Of a DNA stretch of 42,907 nt, positions 1 through 7,844 are shown in pieces. A program made the translations under genes and the position numbers. The DNA lies in the NCBI GenBank assembly GCA_900314525.1, contig OMVN01000020.1, positions 1 through 42,907 of the forward strand, written 5' to 3'. Positions within the stretch are counted from its first letter, which is position 1, and every line of letters starts with the position of its first letter. The notes beneath the pieces were generated by a model, which saw only the letters and a list, made by a program, of their open reading frames with translations, did no database searches and was not told the origin of the DNA. This stretch comes from an uncultured Eubacteriales bacterium (lineage in GTDB: Bacteria > Bacillota > Clostridia > Lachnospirales > Lachnospiraceae).

Positions 1-11
1 AAAAAGCAAAC

Positions 12-53
12 AAAAATCCATCAGAACAATATTGGCACTGATGGATTTTTTTT
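12..53 (+). terminator. Intrinsic terminator of a gene left of the window
   Basis: An 11-base arm at 14-24 (AAATCCATCAG) is perfectly complementary to 38-48 and is followed by a run of T from 46 to 53. It must end a gene that lies upstream of the window. It also separates that gene from the GGDEF remnant, so the remnant's missing 5' half is not simply off the window edge. Confidence 0.85.
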
Positions 54-81
54 GTTTCTATAAATTTGAGATAAAAAGGCT

Positions 82-438
82 ATGTTTTTCAGTGCCCTCA
101 CATATGGTCATGGGGTTGGAGATAAGGCTTTACAGGAGATTGCCAATAAGCTAAAGAAACAGTTTGGCACAGGTAATTCTGTTATACGTCTAGGTGTCGA
201 CGAGTTCGTTGTCCTATTACCAAGGATGTTAGAGAATCAATTTACATTTATTCAAAAAAAGGTACAATTGATAAATACTGAACTTCAGAATCCTCAGAAT
301 AATCTGCCTAAAATGAGTGTCAGTGCAGGTGTGGCATTTTCAACAAAAGGTTATTCTGAAGATTTATATAAACGTGCAGATGCAGCACTCTATGTGACAA
401 AGCAAACAGGAATAGGCAATATAACAAAAGCAAAGTAA
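82..438 (+). pseudogene. GGDEF (diguanylate cyclase) domain remnant, 5' truncated
   Basis: The 118-residue reading frame begins inside a GGDEF domain: TYGHGVGDKAL matches the conserved NDTYGHxxGD block, and it runs to the end of the fold (SAGVAF, then YKRADAALYVTKQ). Diguanylate cyclases make c-di-GMP from GTP, but the signature here reads RLGVDEFV instead of R-GGDEF, so the catalytic loop has lost a glycine. The first helix and strand of the domain and any sensor domain are missing. An in-frame TGA at 67-69 and a terminator at 12-53 lie just upstream, and there is no convincing ribosome site. I read it as a dead fragment of a larger signalling gene. A small degenerate GGDEF protein is possible but less likely. 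Confidence 0.75.
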
Positions 439-468
439 TAAAAACAGGATGGTATGGAGAATTAGATA

Positions 469-825
469 ATGAGTTTTTTAAAAAAGATATTTTCATCAGA
501 AAAGAGAGAAATTAAAAATGATACATTGATTAATAAGGAACCAGTAAAGTATAGTGCTTATATTAGGTTGTTAAGTGAAAATGAAGGTGGAAGACATCAT
601 CCTATATTTAATCATATAAGTTTTAAATATGAATTTATTGACGATGGGATGGAATGTGAAGGTATATTGCTTCTGCCAGAAGGATGTGATATGTTCATGC
701 CTGGTGATTCGATGGAATTAATAATTGAAGTTGATTCTGCAGTTATTGTAAAAGAGGGTAGTTCATTTAATTTGATTTTAGATGGAAAAAAAGTTGGATA
801 TGGTGATATTATATCTAAATTATGA
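469..825 (+). CDS. Stand-alone EF-Tu domain III-like protein
   Basis: This 118-residue protein has a basic, Lys-rich N-terminus (residues 1-27) followed by about 90 residues that align by eye with the third domain of elongation factor Tu. The matching blocks come in the family order: EGGRHHPIF, LPEGCDMFMPGD and the closing KKVGYGDIISKL, against EGGRHTPFF, LPEGVEMVMPGD and RTVGAGVV in EF-Tu. The GTPase domain and domain II are absent. In EF-Tu this beta-barrel contacts the aminoacyl-tRNA T-stem and EF-Ts. What a free copy does is unknown to me. It lies 30 bases after the GGDEF remnant and 65 before a SprT-like protease on the same strand. The domain assignment is strong and the function is open. 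Confidence 0.75.
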   Translation: MSFLKKIFSSEKREIKNDTLINKEPVKYSAYIRLLSENEGGRHHPIFNHISFKYEFIDDGMECEGILLLPEGCDMFMPGDSMELIIEVDSAVIVKEGSSFNLILDGKKVGYGDIISKL

Positions 826-842
826 TAATAAAAATTTTTTTC

Positions 843-870
843 ATTAATCAACCAGTTATATATGATTAAT
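843..870. promoter_or_regulatory. Inverted repeat ATTAATCA-N12-TGATTAAT
   Basis: Two perfect 8-base arms lie 20 bases before the SprT-like start codon. The right arm overlaps a possible -10 element (TATGAT at 861-866). The same arms with a 13-base spacer occur ahead of metN (28270-28298). This may be a binding site for a regulator not encoded here; AT-rich chance pairing is the alternative. Confidence 0.35.
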
Positions 871-890
871 CATTACCAGAAAGGGTATTT

Positions 891-1586
891 ATGCAGATAG
901 ATAATACATTAAAACAAAATTTGGAAAAGGAAGAACCTATACTGCTCATGGAAATAAGGGCATTGTATGCTAAATTTGATCGGCAGTTTCACTTAAACAG
1001 TGGAAGTATTCCAATTACATTTGGATTCGACACGGACACACTGGGTTCTTATACTCAGGAAAGTTTTAATACAGATGAGGAGTTTCATTTTTCACTATTG
1101 TTTATAGGACGAAGTCTTCCTAACCCGTTATCAAAAGAGGACAGGCTCGATTTGTATAAACATGAATATGCACATTACATGCAATATAATATGCCAATTC
1201 CAAGAGAACATAACTGGCAGCATGGAACACACGGAAGTGCCTGGAAATATTGCTGCTCACTGGTTGGTGCAGCTCCTACAGAGATTTACAAAGCTGGAGA
1301 GGGAAAGATTGAACATGATTATGATAAAGTATTAAATAACAGACCAATTAACGACAAGTACTATGTGCTGAAAGATAATTACAGAAGAAAACAGCAGGAA
1401 CAGAAGGCAAGAGATGGAGTCGTTAGGTTTATAATAGGAGAAATAGTTAATCATCCAAAATATGGGTCGGGTGAGATTGTTGAGATAAATGAACAGCCAG
1501 GTTCGGTAAGACTGGAGGTTCAGTTTGGAGAAGATGTAAAGACAATTAATCAGAAGTGGCTGCTAGGTGTGATGAAAAAGATATGA
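891..1586 (+). CDS. SprT-like zinc metalloprotease with C-terminal Tudor-like domain
   Basis: The 231-residue protein carries the zinc-protease motif HEYAH (residues 91-95) and a second motif HGSAW (114-118). The spacing and HGxxW pattern are those of SprT/Spartan-like proteases, in which two histidines and the glutamate form the active site and a third ligand lies downstream. The C-terminal 50 residues (GEIVNHPKYGSGEIVEI, then VQFGEDVKTI) resemble the small beta-barrel at the end of UvrD/PcrA helicases. That combination would suit a protease acting at nucleic acid or on DNA-bound proteins, which is inference. The start follows AGAAAGGG with normal spacing. It ends at a strong bidirectional terminator and has no signal peptide, so it should be cytoplasmic. 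Confidence 0.75.
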   Translation: MQIDNTLKQNLEKEEPILLMEIRALYAKFDRQFHLNSGSIPITFGFDTDTLGSYTQESFNTDEEFHFSLLFIGRSLPNPLSKEDRLDLYKHEYAHYMQYNMPIPREHNWQHGTHGSAWKYCCSLVGAAPTEIYKAGEGKIEHDYDKVLNNRPINDKYYVLKDNYRRKQQEQKARDGVVRFIIGEIVNHPKYGSGEIVEINEQPGSVRLEVQFGEDVKTINQKWLLGVMKKI

Positions 1587-1600
1587 TAAATCATAAATTG

Positions 1601-1642
1601 AAAACAGGGATGTATTGTCGAGAGCTAATACATCCCTGTTTT
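1601..1642. terminator. Bidirectional terminator between the SprT-like gene and kdpE
   Basis: A perfect 16-base inverted repeat (1601-1616 with 1627-1642, 10-base loop) begins with AAAA and ends with TTTT. It therefore can stop the two convergent transcripts on both strands. Confidence 0.85.
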
Positions 1643-1673
1643 CAGTTTATACATCATCTTATATAAATAATAA

Positions 1674-2375
1674 TTAATCAATCTTCATCATGCGATATCC
1701 AATACCGATATGAGTTTGTATATATTGTGGGGAATCTGGTCCAGCCTCTAATTTTTTTCTAAGAGTTGCCATAAATACTCTAAGTGAAGCGGTATCATTG
1801 TCCCAGCTTCTTCCCCAGATTTTTCCTGTGATAAAAGTGTGAGTTAATACCTTGCCTGTATTGTTGGCGAGAAGGCACAGAAGCTTATATTCAATAGGTG
1901 TTAATTTTAGTTCTTCATTATTCAAATATGCACATCCTGCAGAAAAATCAATTCGCAGATTACCGTTTATATATTCCGTCTCGTCTATGTTTCCATCTTT
2001 ATTCATTAGAGAGAGACGTCTTATGGTAACTCGCAGTCTTGCAAGTAATTCCTCAACTGAGAATGGTTTTGTCAGGTAATCGTCAGCTCCACAGTCAAGC
2101 GCTTCTATTTTATCGTAGTCCTCGCTTCTGGCACTAATAACAATAATGGGCATATTTGACCAGCTTCTAATATTTTTTATCACCTCTATACCATCTATAT
2201 CAGGAAGTCCCAAATCTAGAAAAACAACATCAGGATTGTAAGAGGAAGCCTCCAAAATGGCCTCTGTACCATTGGAAGCAACAAGATATTTATAATCATG
2301 AGTTTTTAATGTTGTTACAATAAGATTGCGTATAGGAGCATCATCTTCGACAACTAATACATTTGGTTTATTCAT
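1674..2375 (-). CDS. kdpE: KdpE-type OmpR-family response regulator
   Basis: The 233-residue regulator has an N-terminal receiver domain (acidic pair in VVEDDAPIRN, phospho-acceptor Asp in LDLGLPDIDG, Lys in TKPF) and a C-terminal OmpR/PhoB winged helix (LTPIEYKLLCLLANN, then YIQTHIGIGYRM). The ATG at 2375 is chosen because ATGAATAA overlaps the last codons of kdpD by 8 bases, which implies translational coupling; the open frame extends upstream only as antisense to kdpD. Its partner is the adjacent kinase. No kdpFABC genes are present. The operon encodes KtrB and KtrA instead, so the likely target is the ktr promoter (see the direct repeats at 6501-6517). Confidence 0.92.
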   Translation of the reverse strand: MNKPNVLVVEDDAPIRNLIVTTLKTHDYKYLVASNGTEAILEASSYNPDVVFLDLGLPDIDGIEVIKNIRSWSNMPIIVISARSEDYDKIEALDCGADDYLTKPFSVEELLARLRVTIRRLSLMNKDGNIDETEYINGNLRIDFSAGCAYLNNEELKLTPIEYKLLCLLANNTGKVLTHTFITGKIWGRSWDNDTASLRVFMATLRKKLEAGPDSPQYIQTHIGIGYRMMKID

Positions 2376-4344
2376 TGATTTCAATCCTTTCCGCTGGCAG
2401 TGTAAATGTAAAAATACATCCGTGAGGTGTATTATCAGACAATGTAATAGTACCATTGTGTGCATCAATAATTGACTTGCACAGGGCTAGTCCAAGTCCC
2501 AGACCTCGTCTGCCATCTGCGATTTTGTTATTGCCTATAAAGAACATTTCAAATATATGAGCCTTGTTGTCATCAGAAATACCAGGTCCATTATCACTGA
2601 CAGTAACAACAATATTATCATCAATCTGGCAATTTTCAATGTGTATTTCAGAACCAGTCTGAGTATTTTTGATGGCATTATTAATAAGGTTAATTAGTAC
2701 CTGCATAATCAGTCGGGAATCCATTTTTGCTAAAAGGAGTTCGTCACTATTAGTAACAGTAATGTTATGAAGAGAGGCGTTCTTATCAATATGTTTCATT
2801 GCCTCATCAATAACATCATTCATAATCTCAGTAGTGAGGTGTAATTCCATCTGGCCATTCTCGATTCTAGAGATAGATAGAAGATTCTCAACTAGGTCTA
2901 TAAGCCATTCAGAGTCACTATAAATATCAGAGAAGATATACTCAAGAGTAGCATCATCTAAATGTTTATAGTGGTAAATAAGATTACTGGCATTACCTGA
3001 GATAGAGGTGAGAGGTGTACGAATATCATGGGAGATGGAACGTAACAGGTTAGAACGTAACTGCTCGTTACGAGCAATGACTGATGCCTGCTCCTTTTCA
3101 GCTGCATTACGAAGACTTTCCAGTGCCAGTGCACATTCTCCTAAAATAGACATAAGTACACTGCATTCAAAAGCCTCAGGGGTTTTACCATTGAGGTGAA
3201 GTGAGATAACACCATAACAGTGGGAATTAATTCCGATAGGATAATACTGAGATTTTTCGTCTGAATAGTCATCAAAGTGAAGACCAGCTGGTTTTCTGTT
3301 ATTGAATACCCAGTGAATAATTTCTGATTTTTCATTCTCAGGAAGATTAGTATTGCCCTGTAAATTTAAGGAATTAAACCGAATACTCTGATTAATATTA
3401 TTATTACCATCAATAGAATATATTGTCACGTCTCGGTCAAGTAAGGTTATTGCCTGCTTTGCCGTAATCTTAAGTACATTATCTGCATTATCAGCCTTTT
3501 GTAACAGTTGGTTTGTATCAAAGAGTACCTTAGCTCTGAATGCTTCTCTTGCAGAATGTCTTGCATTAGCTTTAAGTTTGTTTGCAAGAGTATCAGTGAT
3601 GAGAGAAGATGTAAGCATTATTACAAATGTAACAAGATACTCGGGTTCATATGTATGAAAGCTGAATTTTGGCTCGATAAAAAACCAATTAAATAGTAGT
3701 ACACTTATTAAAGAACTCAGCACACTATATAATGGACTTACAGTAGTAACGGATATTATCAGGACACCTAAAAGAAATGCCATAATAATGTTAGCTTCAG
3801 AAAATCCTAACATATTGAGTAATACCCCGATACAAGTGGAAGCAAGTAGTAAAAGGGTCGTAATAATTGCATCCTTAATTGTAGGTTTTATCTGTGATGT
3901 AATGTTCTTTTTTAAATTTTGTATTTTTAATTCTGCCACAGAATCAGGAATGATATAGACATCAACAGAAGGTGCAGAAATTGTAATCTGCTCAGTTAAT
4001 GAAATTTTATTCCAAAAATGATGGCTACCTGAACCGCTTCTTCCAATTACTATCTTGGTTGTTCCAGAAATATGGGCAAATTCTGCAATCAGAACAGGTA
4101 TATTATCTCCGATGACGGTAGTGACTGATGCACCATTCTGTTCAGCATAGTTAATATTGTTCTGAAGTCTTAACCTGTCAGTTTCAGATATAGCCTCAGA
4201 ATTCGTAGGCTTTATATATATGGCGGTTAATGTTGCATTAAATGCTTTGGACATTTTAACAGCGGCATTAATAACCTTTATATTTGAAGGTGAAGTGGAC
4301 AGACATACAAGAATGCGTTCTTCACCATTCGTGCTAGTAGTCAT
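2368..4344 (-). CDS. kdpD: Short KdpD-family sensor histidine kinase lacking the N-terminal KdpD domain
   Basis: The 658-residue kinase starts directly with a universal-stress-protein fold (about residues 9-135), then a four-helix DUF4118 membrane unit (about 160-255), a GAF-like region (about 280-410), the HisKA phospho-acceptor SISHDIRTP (His439) and a HATPase domain (DNGPG 584-588, then GRRGLGLGLA). Classical KdpD is near 890 residues because it adds a roughly 220-residue P-loop domain, which is missing here. Residues 16-43 read S-T-S, exactly 20 residues, then LTAIY. This nearly matches the SXS-X20-FTAXY motif reported for c-di-AMP binding by the S. aureus KdpD stress-protein domain. The start has a good ribosome site (AAAGGAG). 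It sits behind ktrBA and overlaps kdpE. It probably senses potassium stress and c-di-AMP and phosphorylates KdpE. Confidence 0.92.
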   Translation of the reverse strand: MTTSTNGEERILVCLSTSPSNIKVINAAVKMSKAFNATLTAIYIKPTNSEAISETDRLRLQNNINYAEQNGASVTTVIGDNIPVLIAEFAHISGTTKIVIGRSGSGSHHFWNKISLTEQITISAPSVDVYIIPDSVAELKIQNLKKNITSQIKPTIKDAIITTLLLLASTCIGVLLNMLGFSEANIIMAFLLGVLIISVTTVSPLYSVLSSLISVLLFNWFFIEPKFSFHTYEPEYLVTFVIMLTSSLITDTLANKLKANARHSAREAFRAKVLFDTNQLLQKADNADNVLKITAKQAITLLDRDVTIYSIDGNNNINQSIRFNSLNLQGNTNLPENEKSEIIHWVFNNRKPAGLHFDDYSDEKSQYYPIGINSHCYGVISLHLNGKTPEAFECSVLMSILGECALALESLRNAAEKEQASVIARNEQLRSNLLRSISHDIRTPLTSISGNASNLIYHYKHLDDATLEYIFSDIYSDSEWLIDLVENLLSISRIENGQMELHLTTEIMNDVIDEAMKHIDKNASLHNITVTNSDELLLAKMDSRLIMQVLINLINNAIKNTQTGSEIHIENCQIDDNIVVTVSDNGPGISDDNKAHIFEMFFIGNNKIADGRRGLGLGLALCKSIIDAHNGTITLSDNTPHGCIFTFTLPAERIEINE

Positions 4345-4376
4345 AGTAATACTCCTTTTTGATATAATTCCTACTA

Positions 4377-4385
4377 ATTATACCA
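4377..4385 (-). promoter_or_regulatory. Extended -10 promoter candidate for kdpDE
   Basis: On the minus strand TGG is followed immediately by a perfect TATAAT, ending 32 bases before the kdpD start. No convincing -35 is seen, as expected for an extended -10 element. It would allow kdpDE to be expressed apart from ktrBA across the 104-base gap. Confidence 0.5.
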
Positions 4386-4448
4386 TAAATACAAATACAA
4401 AATTATAGATATTTAATGTTAGATTTATAATTTAATACTCAGCTGAAA

Positions 4449-5096
4449 CTAAATGCGGAAGAACTTCTGAATAGATTTTCTCTCGCCTAGGACAAGCATT
4501 GTTTTGTTTGGTGTGAATAAAGTTTCAGGTGTTACCGATATAATAATTTGTCCGTCTTCTTTTATGGCCATTATGTTAAAACCATATTTTTTACGTATAT
4601 CTATCTGTCCAACAGTCTTGCCAATCCAGTCATTTGGAATCATAACTTCAAATATAGCATGATCATCATCAAGTTTTATGTAGTCAAGAATGTGATCCGA
4701 AGCATAGCGAATTGCAGCCCATTCAGCAATCTGCTTTTCTGGATTGATAACCTCGTCAGCACCGTTGCGCAATAAGAATTTAGCTTGAACATCTCTGTCT
4801 GCTCTTGATACAACTAGTTTTCCACCAAGCTCCTTAAGAAGAGAAGTTGTTTCAAGGGAACTCTGAAAATTGCTGCTGATTGTAACAATACATACGTCAT
4901 AGTTACTGATTCCAAGAGATTTCAGAAATACTTCATTTGTGCTGTCACCAATCTGGGCATCTGTTACAAATGGCATCATTTTATTGATTCTTTCTTCATC
5001 TCTATCTACTGCCATAACTTGATGCCCCTGATTATGTAATTGTTTAGCCATTAAACATCCAAAATTATTTAATCCAATTAGTAATATTGATTTCAT
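4449..5096 (-). CDS. ktrA: KtrA/TrkA-type regulatory subunit of potassium uptake
   Basis: The 215-residue cytoplasmic protein has an RCK_N Rossmann domain (about 1-130) and an RCK_C domain (about 140-215, EVMIPNDWIGKTVGQI, then LVLGERKSIQKF). Such octameric rings gate KtrB, opening with ATP, and RCK_C domains of this family bind c-di-AMP. The nucleotide loop reads GLNNFG where KtrA usually has GLGRFG, so the middle glycine of GxGxxG is replaced by Asn. The acidic residue at the end of strand 2 (AVDRDEE) is kept. It starts 22 bases after ktrB with an AGGTG ribosome site. The size and motif order match KtrA better than the double-length TrkA. Confidence 0.92.
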   Translation of the reverse strand: MKSILLIGLNNFGCLMAKQLHNQGHQVMAVDRDEERINKMMPFVTDAQIGDSTNEVFLKSLGISNYDVCIVTISSNFQSSLETTSLLKELGGKLVVSRADRDVQAKFLLRNGADEVINPEKQIAEWAAIRYASDHILDYIKLDDDHAIFEVMIPNDWIGKTVGQIDIRKKYGFNIMAIKEDGQIIISVTPETLFTPNKTMLVLGERKSIQKFFRI

Positions 5097-5118
5097 ATTA
5101 TTTCACCTCGTTAGTTTG

Positions 5119-6453
5119 TTAACCTACATTTATTTTTTCAACAGGATATTGTGATACTTCACTTGTTTTTTTAGATAGTGCAGCAAACATAAGAGTCAGG
5201 CCGCCTACCCTACCCCAGAACATCATCATTATTAAAATTAAATGAGATATATGTCCTAGAGAAGGAGTTAATCCCAGGGAAAGTCCTACTGTGCCAAGAG
5301 CAGATGCTGTCTCATACAAACAATCTCCAATAGGTAATCCTTCAATGCCACTTATAATAAAAGCACCTGTCAGTGGAATACAGATATACATTATCATAAT
5401 TGTTGATGCATCCTTAATTGTGCTATCATCAATACGTCGTCCAAAAAATTTGGCACTCTTCTTTCTGCGAAATACAGAGATAGCATTACTAAATAATACA
5501 GCAATTGTAGTGGTTTTCATACCACCTGCAGTAGAACCAGGTGATCCTCCAATCAGCATAAGTATAATGATAAGGGAACGACCGATGCTACTCATGGCAG
5601 TAAGGTTAGCGGTGTTGAATCCTGCTGTCCTAGGGGTAACTGCCTGAAAAAAAGAAAGACATAATCTTTTTTTCAATGGGTATGAAGAAAAATCACTAAA
5701 TGCAAAAATTATCGTAGGAACCACAATCAAAAAAGCAGTAGTAACTATAATGACTTTGCTCTGCATCTTATATCTTTTCAAATGATATTTGTGACGTATA
5801 ATGTCACTCCATACAAGAAATCCTATACCACCTGTGATTATTAGCAGAGAAATAGTAAGGGATATTATAACATTGCTGCTATATCTGGTTAAGGAAACAA
5901 AGGTATTAGTACCATGTCCCATAATGTCAAAACCTGCATTACAAAAAGCAGAAATTGAATGGAAAAATGCCATCCATATCCCGCGTGCTCCATAATCTGA
6001 ACAGAATACAGGAAGCATAGCAATCATTCCAAGAAATTCGATTACAAATGCCACCTTAAAAATAAATGTAGTCATCATAACCACATCACCAATCTCATGG
6101 GCAGAAATGCAATCCTGGAGAGCGCTTCTCTGCAACAGAGAAATTTTTCTTCCGGATAAACTAGCTATTACTGCAGCAACAGAAATAATTCCTAATCCAC
6201 CTATCTGTATCAGCAGTAAGATTACAACTTGACCAAACTGGGACCAGTATGTTGCTGTATCTCTAACAACTAGTCCGGTTACGCATACAGCCGAAGTAGA
6301 TGTAAAAAGCGCATTTCCAAATGATGTCCAGTTAGAACTTTTTGAGGAAAATGGCAACATTAACAGAAAACTTCCTATTAAGATGACACTAAGAAAACCA
6401 AGTATTATTCTTTGGAATGAGTTCAGTTTTTTTAGTGACAATATTGTACTCAT
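5119..6453 (-). CDS. ktrB: KtrB/TrkH-family potassium channel subunit
   Basis: The 444-residue membrane protein has the four pore repeats of the Trk/Ktr/HKT superfamily, each with its filter glycine: AVCVTGLV, AFCNAGFD, TPRTAGFN and ALGTVGLS. The glycine-rich hinge between repeats 3 and 4 (GGSPGSTAGG) is also present. It forms the K+ conduit, Na+-dependent in characterised KtrB proteins, and is gated by KtrA, which follows 22 bases later. The length is typical of KtrB. The start is preceded by GGAGG. It is the first gene of the ktrB-ktrA-kdpD-kdpE operon, and its upstream region holds a TATAAT with TTAAGA direct repeats in place of a -35. Confidence 0.93.
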   Translation of the reverse strand: MSTILSLKKLNSFQRIILGFLSVILIGSFLLMLPFSSKSSNWTSFGNALFTSTSAVCVTGLVVRDTATYWSQFGQVVILLLIQIGGLGIISVAAVIASLSGRKISLLQRSALQDCISAHEIGDVVMMTTFIFKVAFVIEFLGMIAMLPVFCSDYGARGIWMAFFHSISAFCNAGFDIMGHGTNTFVSLTRYSSNVIISLTISLLIITGGIGFLVWSDIIRHKYHLKRYKMQSKVIIVTTAFLIVVPTIIFAFSDFSSYPLKKRLCLSFFQAVTPRTAGFNTANLTAMSSIGRSLIIILMLIGGSPGSTAGGMKTTTIAVLFSNAISVFRRKKSAKFFGRRIDDSTIKDASTIMIMYICIPLTGAFIISGIEGLPIGDCLYETASALGTVGLSLGLTPSLGHISHLILIMMMFWGRVGGLTLMFAALSKKTSEVSQYPVEKINVG

Positions 6454-6482
6454 AATAAACCTCCAAATAATTTTTTATTTTA

Positions 6483-6517
6483 ATTATAAGAAAAGCTGTA
6501 TTAAGACTGTGTTAAGA
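6483..6517 (-). promoter_or_regulatory. ktrB promoter with response-regulator-like direct repeats
   Basis: On the minus strand a perfect TATAAT lies at 6488-6483. Where a -35 should be, there is instead a direct repeat: TTAAGA on the plus strand at 6501-6506 and again at 6512-6517, 11 bases apart, with a third copy at 6544-6549. An 11-base period is the usual geometry for OmpR/PhoB-family dimers, so KdpE is the natural candidate activator. The site assignment is inference. Confidence 0.5.
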
Positions 6518-6583
6518 TTTTAATTTTAGAGAATAAAATTACATTAAGATGTTAAAAAGTATATTTCTAAAACAAATAATTTA

Positions 6584-6592
6584 TGTTATAAT
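6584..6592 (+). promoter_or_regulatory. Extended -10 promoter for the LCP gene
   Basis: TGT is followed directly by TATAAT (6587-6592), about 80 bases before the ATG at 6671, in the divergent spacer shared with ktrB. No good -35 is present. Confidence 0.55.
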
Positions 6593-6670
6593 ACGAATGT
6601 TAGCTTTGTTCACAAATAAAAATATTCTTGTAAATAGGGCTGAAAGTTTAATAAATAAGGGAGTGTCATT

Positions 6671-7773
6671 ATGTCAAAAGACAAAAAGTTTTATTTATAT
6701 GATGCGGCCTAAAAAGTAAAAAATAAAATGAGTGTTAAGAAAAACTTCTTATTACTCTTTTGGTAATTTTTATTATTTTGGCTATCTTAGCTGTTACAGC
6801 TTTTTTAATAATACATAATTATATAAGTAAACTTAATATCGTAAAGGATGGAAGTTATAAAATTATCAAAGATATCGGTGAGGACGATGATCTTACAGAT
6901 GAACCAGATTCGTCACAGGAAGAAATTGATAAACTAAACAGTGATATACAAAATAATATTGATTCACAGGGTATTATGAGTAATAAGAATGTAATTAATA
7001 TACTTCTTATTGGAACAGACTCAAGAGAAGATGATACAAGAGGAAGATCAGACAGTATGATTCTTGTATCAATTAACAAGAACACAAAGAAAATCATTAT
7101 GACATCATTTTTAAGAGATATGTATGTTGCGATTCCTGGTTTTGATAATACAAGGCTTAATCATTCATACGCATATGGTGGACCTCCACTTCTTATGCAG
7201 ACACTTGAACAGAACTTTAAAGTTAAAATAGATAAGTATGTAATGGTTAATTTCTTCTCTTTTGTTAAGGTAATTGATAGTATAGGCGGTATAGATATTG
7301 ATGTAACTGATGAAGAGGTATCATATGTAAATCTGTATCTCGAATTAGTCAATAGTCTTGAAGGAAGACCATATGGTACAGGTAATCTTACAACTGGTGG
7401 AAAGACACATATGGATGGATGTCAGGCACTGGCATATTCTAGAATCAGATACCTAGGTACTGATTTTGGTCGTTCAGAGAGACAGAGAAAGGTTCTTGAA
7501 AAGGTATTTGAAAAGGCAGAGGGATTAAGTTTAAGCAAGCTGGATGATTTGTTAGATGTAATTCTTCCACTGACTACTACAAATATTCAGGAATCAGAGA
7601 TATTCAATCTTCTTTTCCATGCACCATCATATCTGAAATATGAGAGAGTACAGTGCAGAGTTCCACAGGACGGAACATATAATGGACTGAGGGTAAGGAG
7701 AATGGCAGTACTTGGGGTGGACTTTAATGCAAATATAAATTACCTCAGAGATAATATTTATCCGGAACAATAA
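6671..7773 (+). pseudogene. LytR-CpsA-Psr (LCP) family cell-wall ligase, 5' end disrupted
   Basis: The body is a typical LCP protein: a membrane anchor, then LLIGTDSR, the catalytic-site block SDSMILVSIN, SFLRDMYVAIPG, YVMVNFFSFVKVIDSIGGIDI and GRSERQRKVL. LCP enzymes attach teichoic-acid-like or capsular polymers to peptidoglycan outside the membrane. Translation should start at the ATG at 6671 (AGGGAG upstream), but this frame meets TAA at 6710-6712. Past a second ATG at 6728, the A run at 6740-6744 is one base short: adding one A would read MSVKKKLLITLLV straight into the anchor helix. As written, the long frame is reachable only from a TTG at 6760 without a ribosome site. It is either a decayed gene or one with sequence errors. 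The rest of the gene is intact and ends at a strong terminator. Confidence 0.8.
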
Positions 7774-7775
7774 AT

Positions 7776-7839
7776 AGAAAATATAAAAAAGGCAGAACTT
7801 CTGGTTTATACTGTAAGTTCTGCCTTTTTTATATTTTCT
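7776..7839. terminator. Very long bidirectional terminator
   Basis: A perfect 25-base inverted repeat (7776-7800 with 7815-7839, 14-base loop) contains an A6-GGCAGAACTT core. It gives T tracts on both strands, so it serves both the LCP gene and the convergent small membrane protein gene. Confidence 0.9.
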
Positions 7840-7844
7840 CACGA

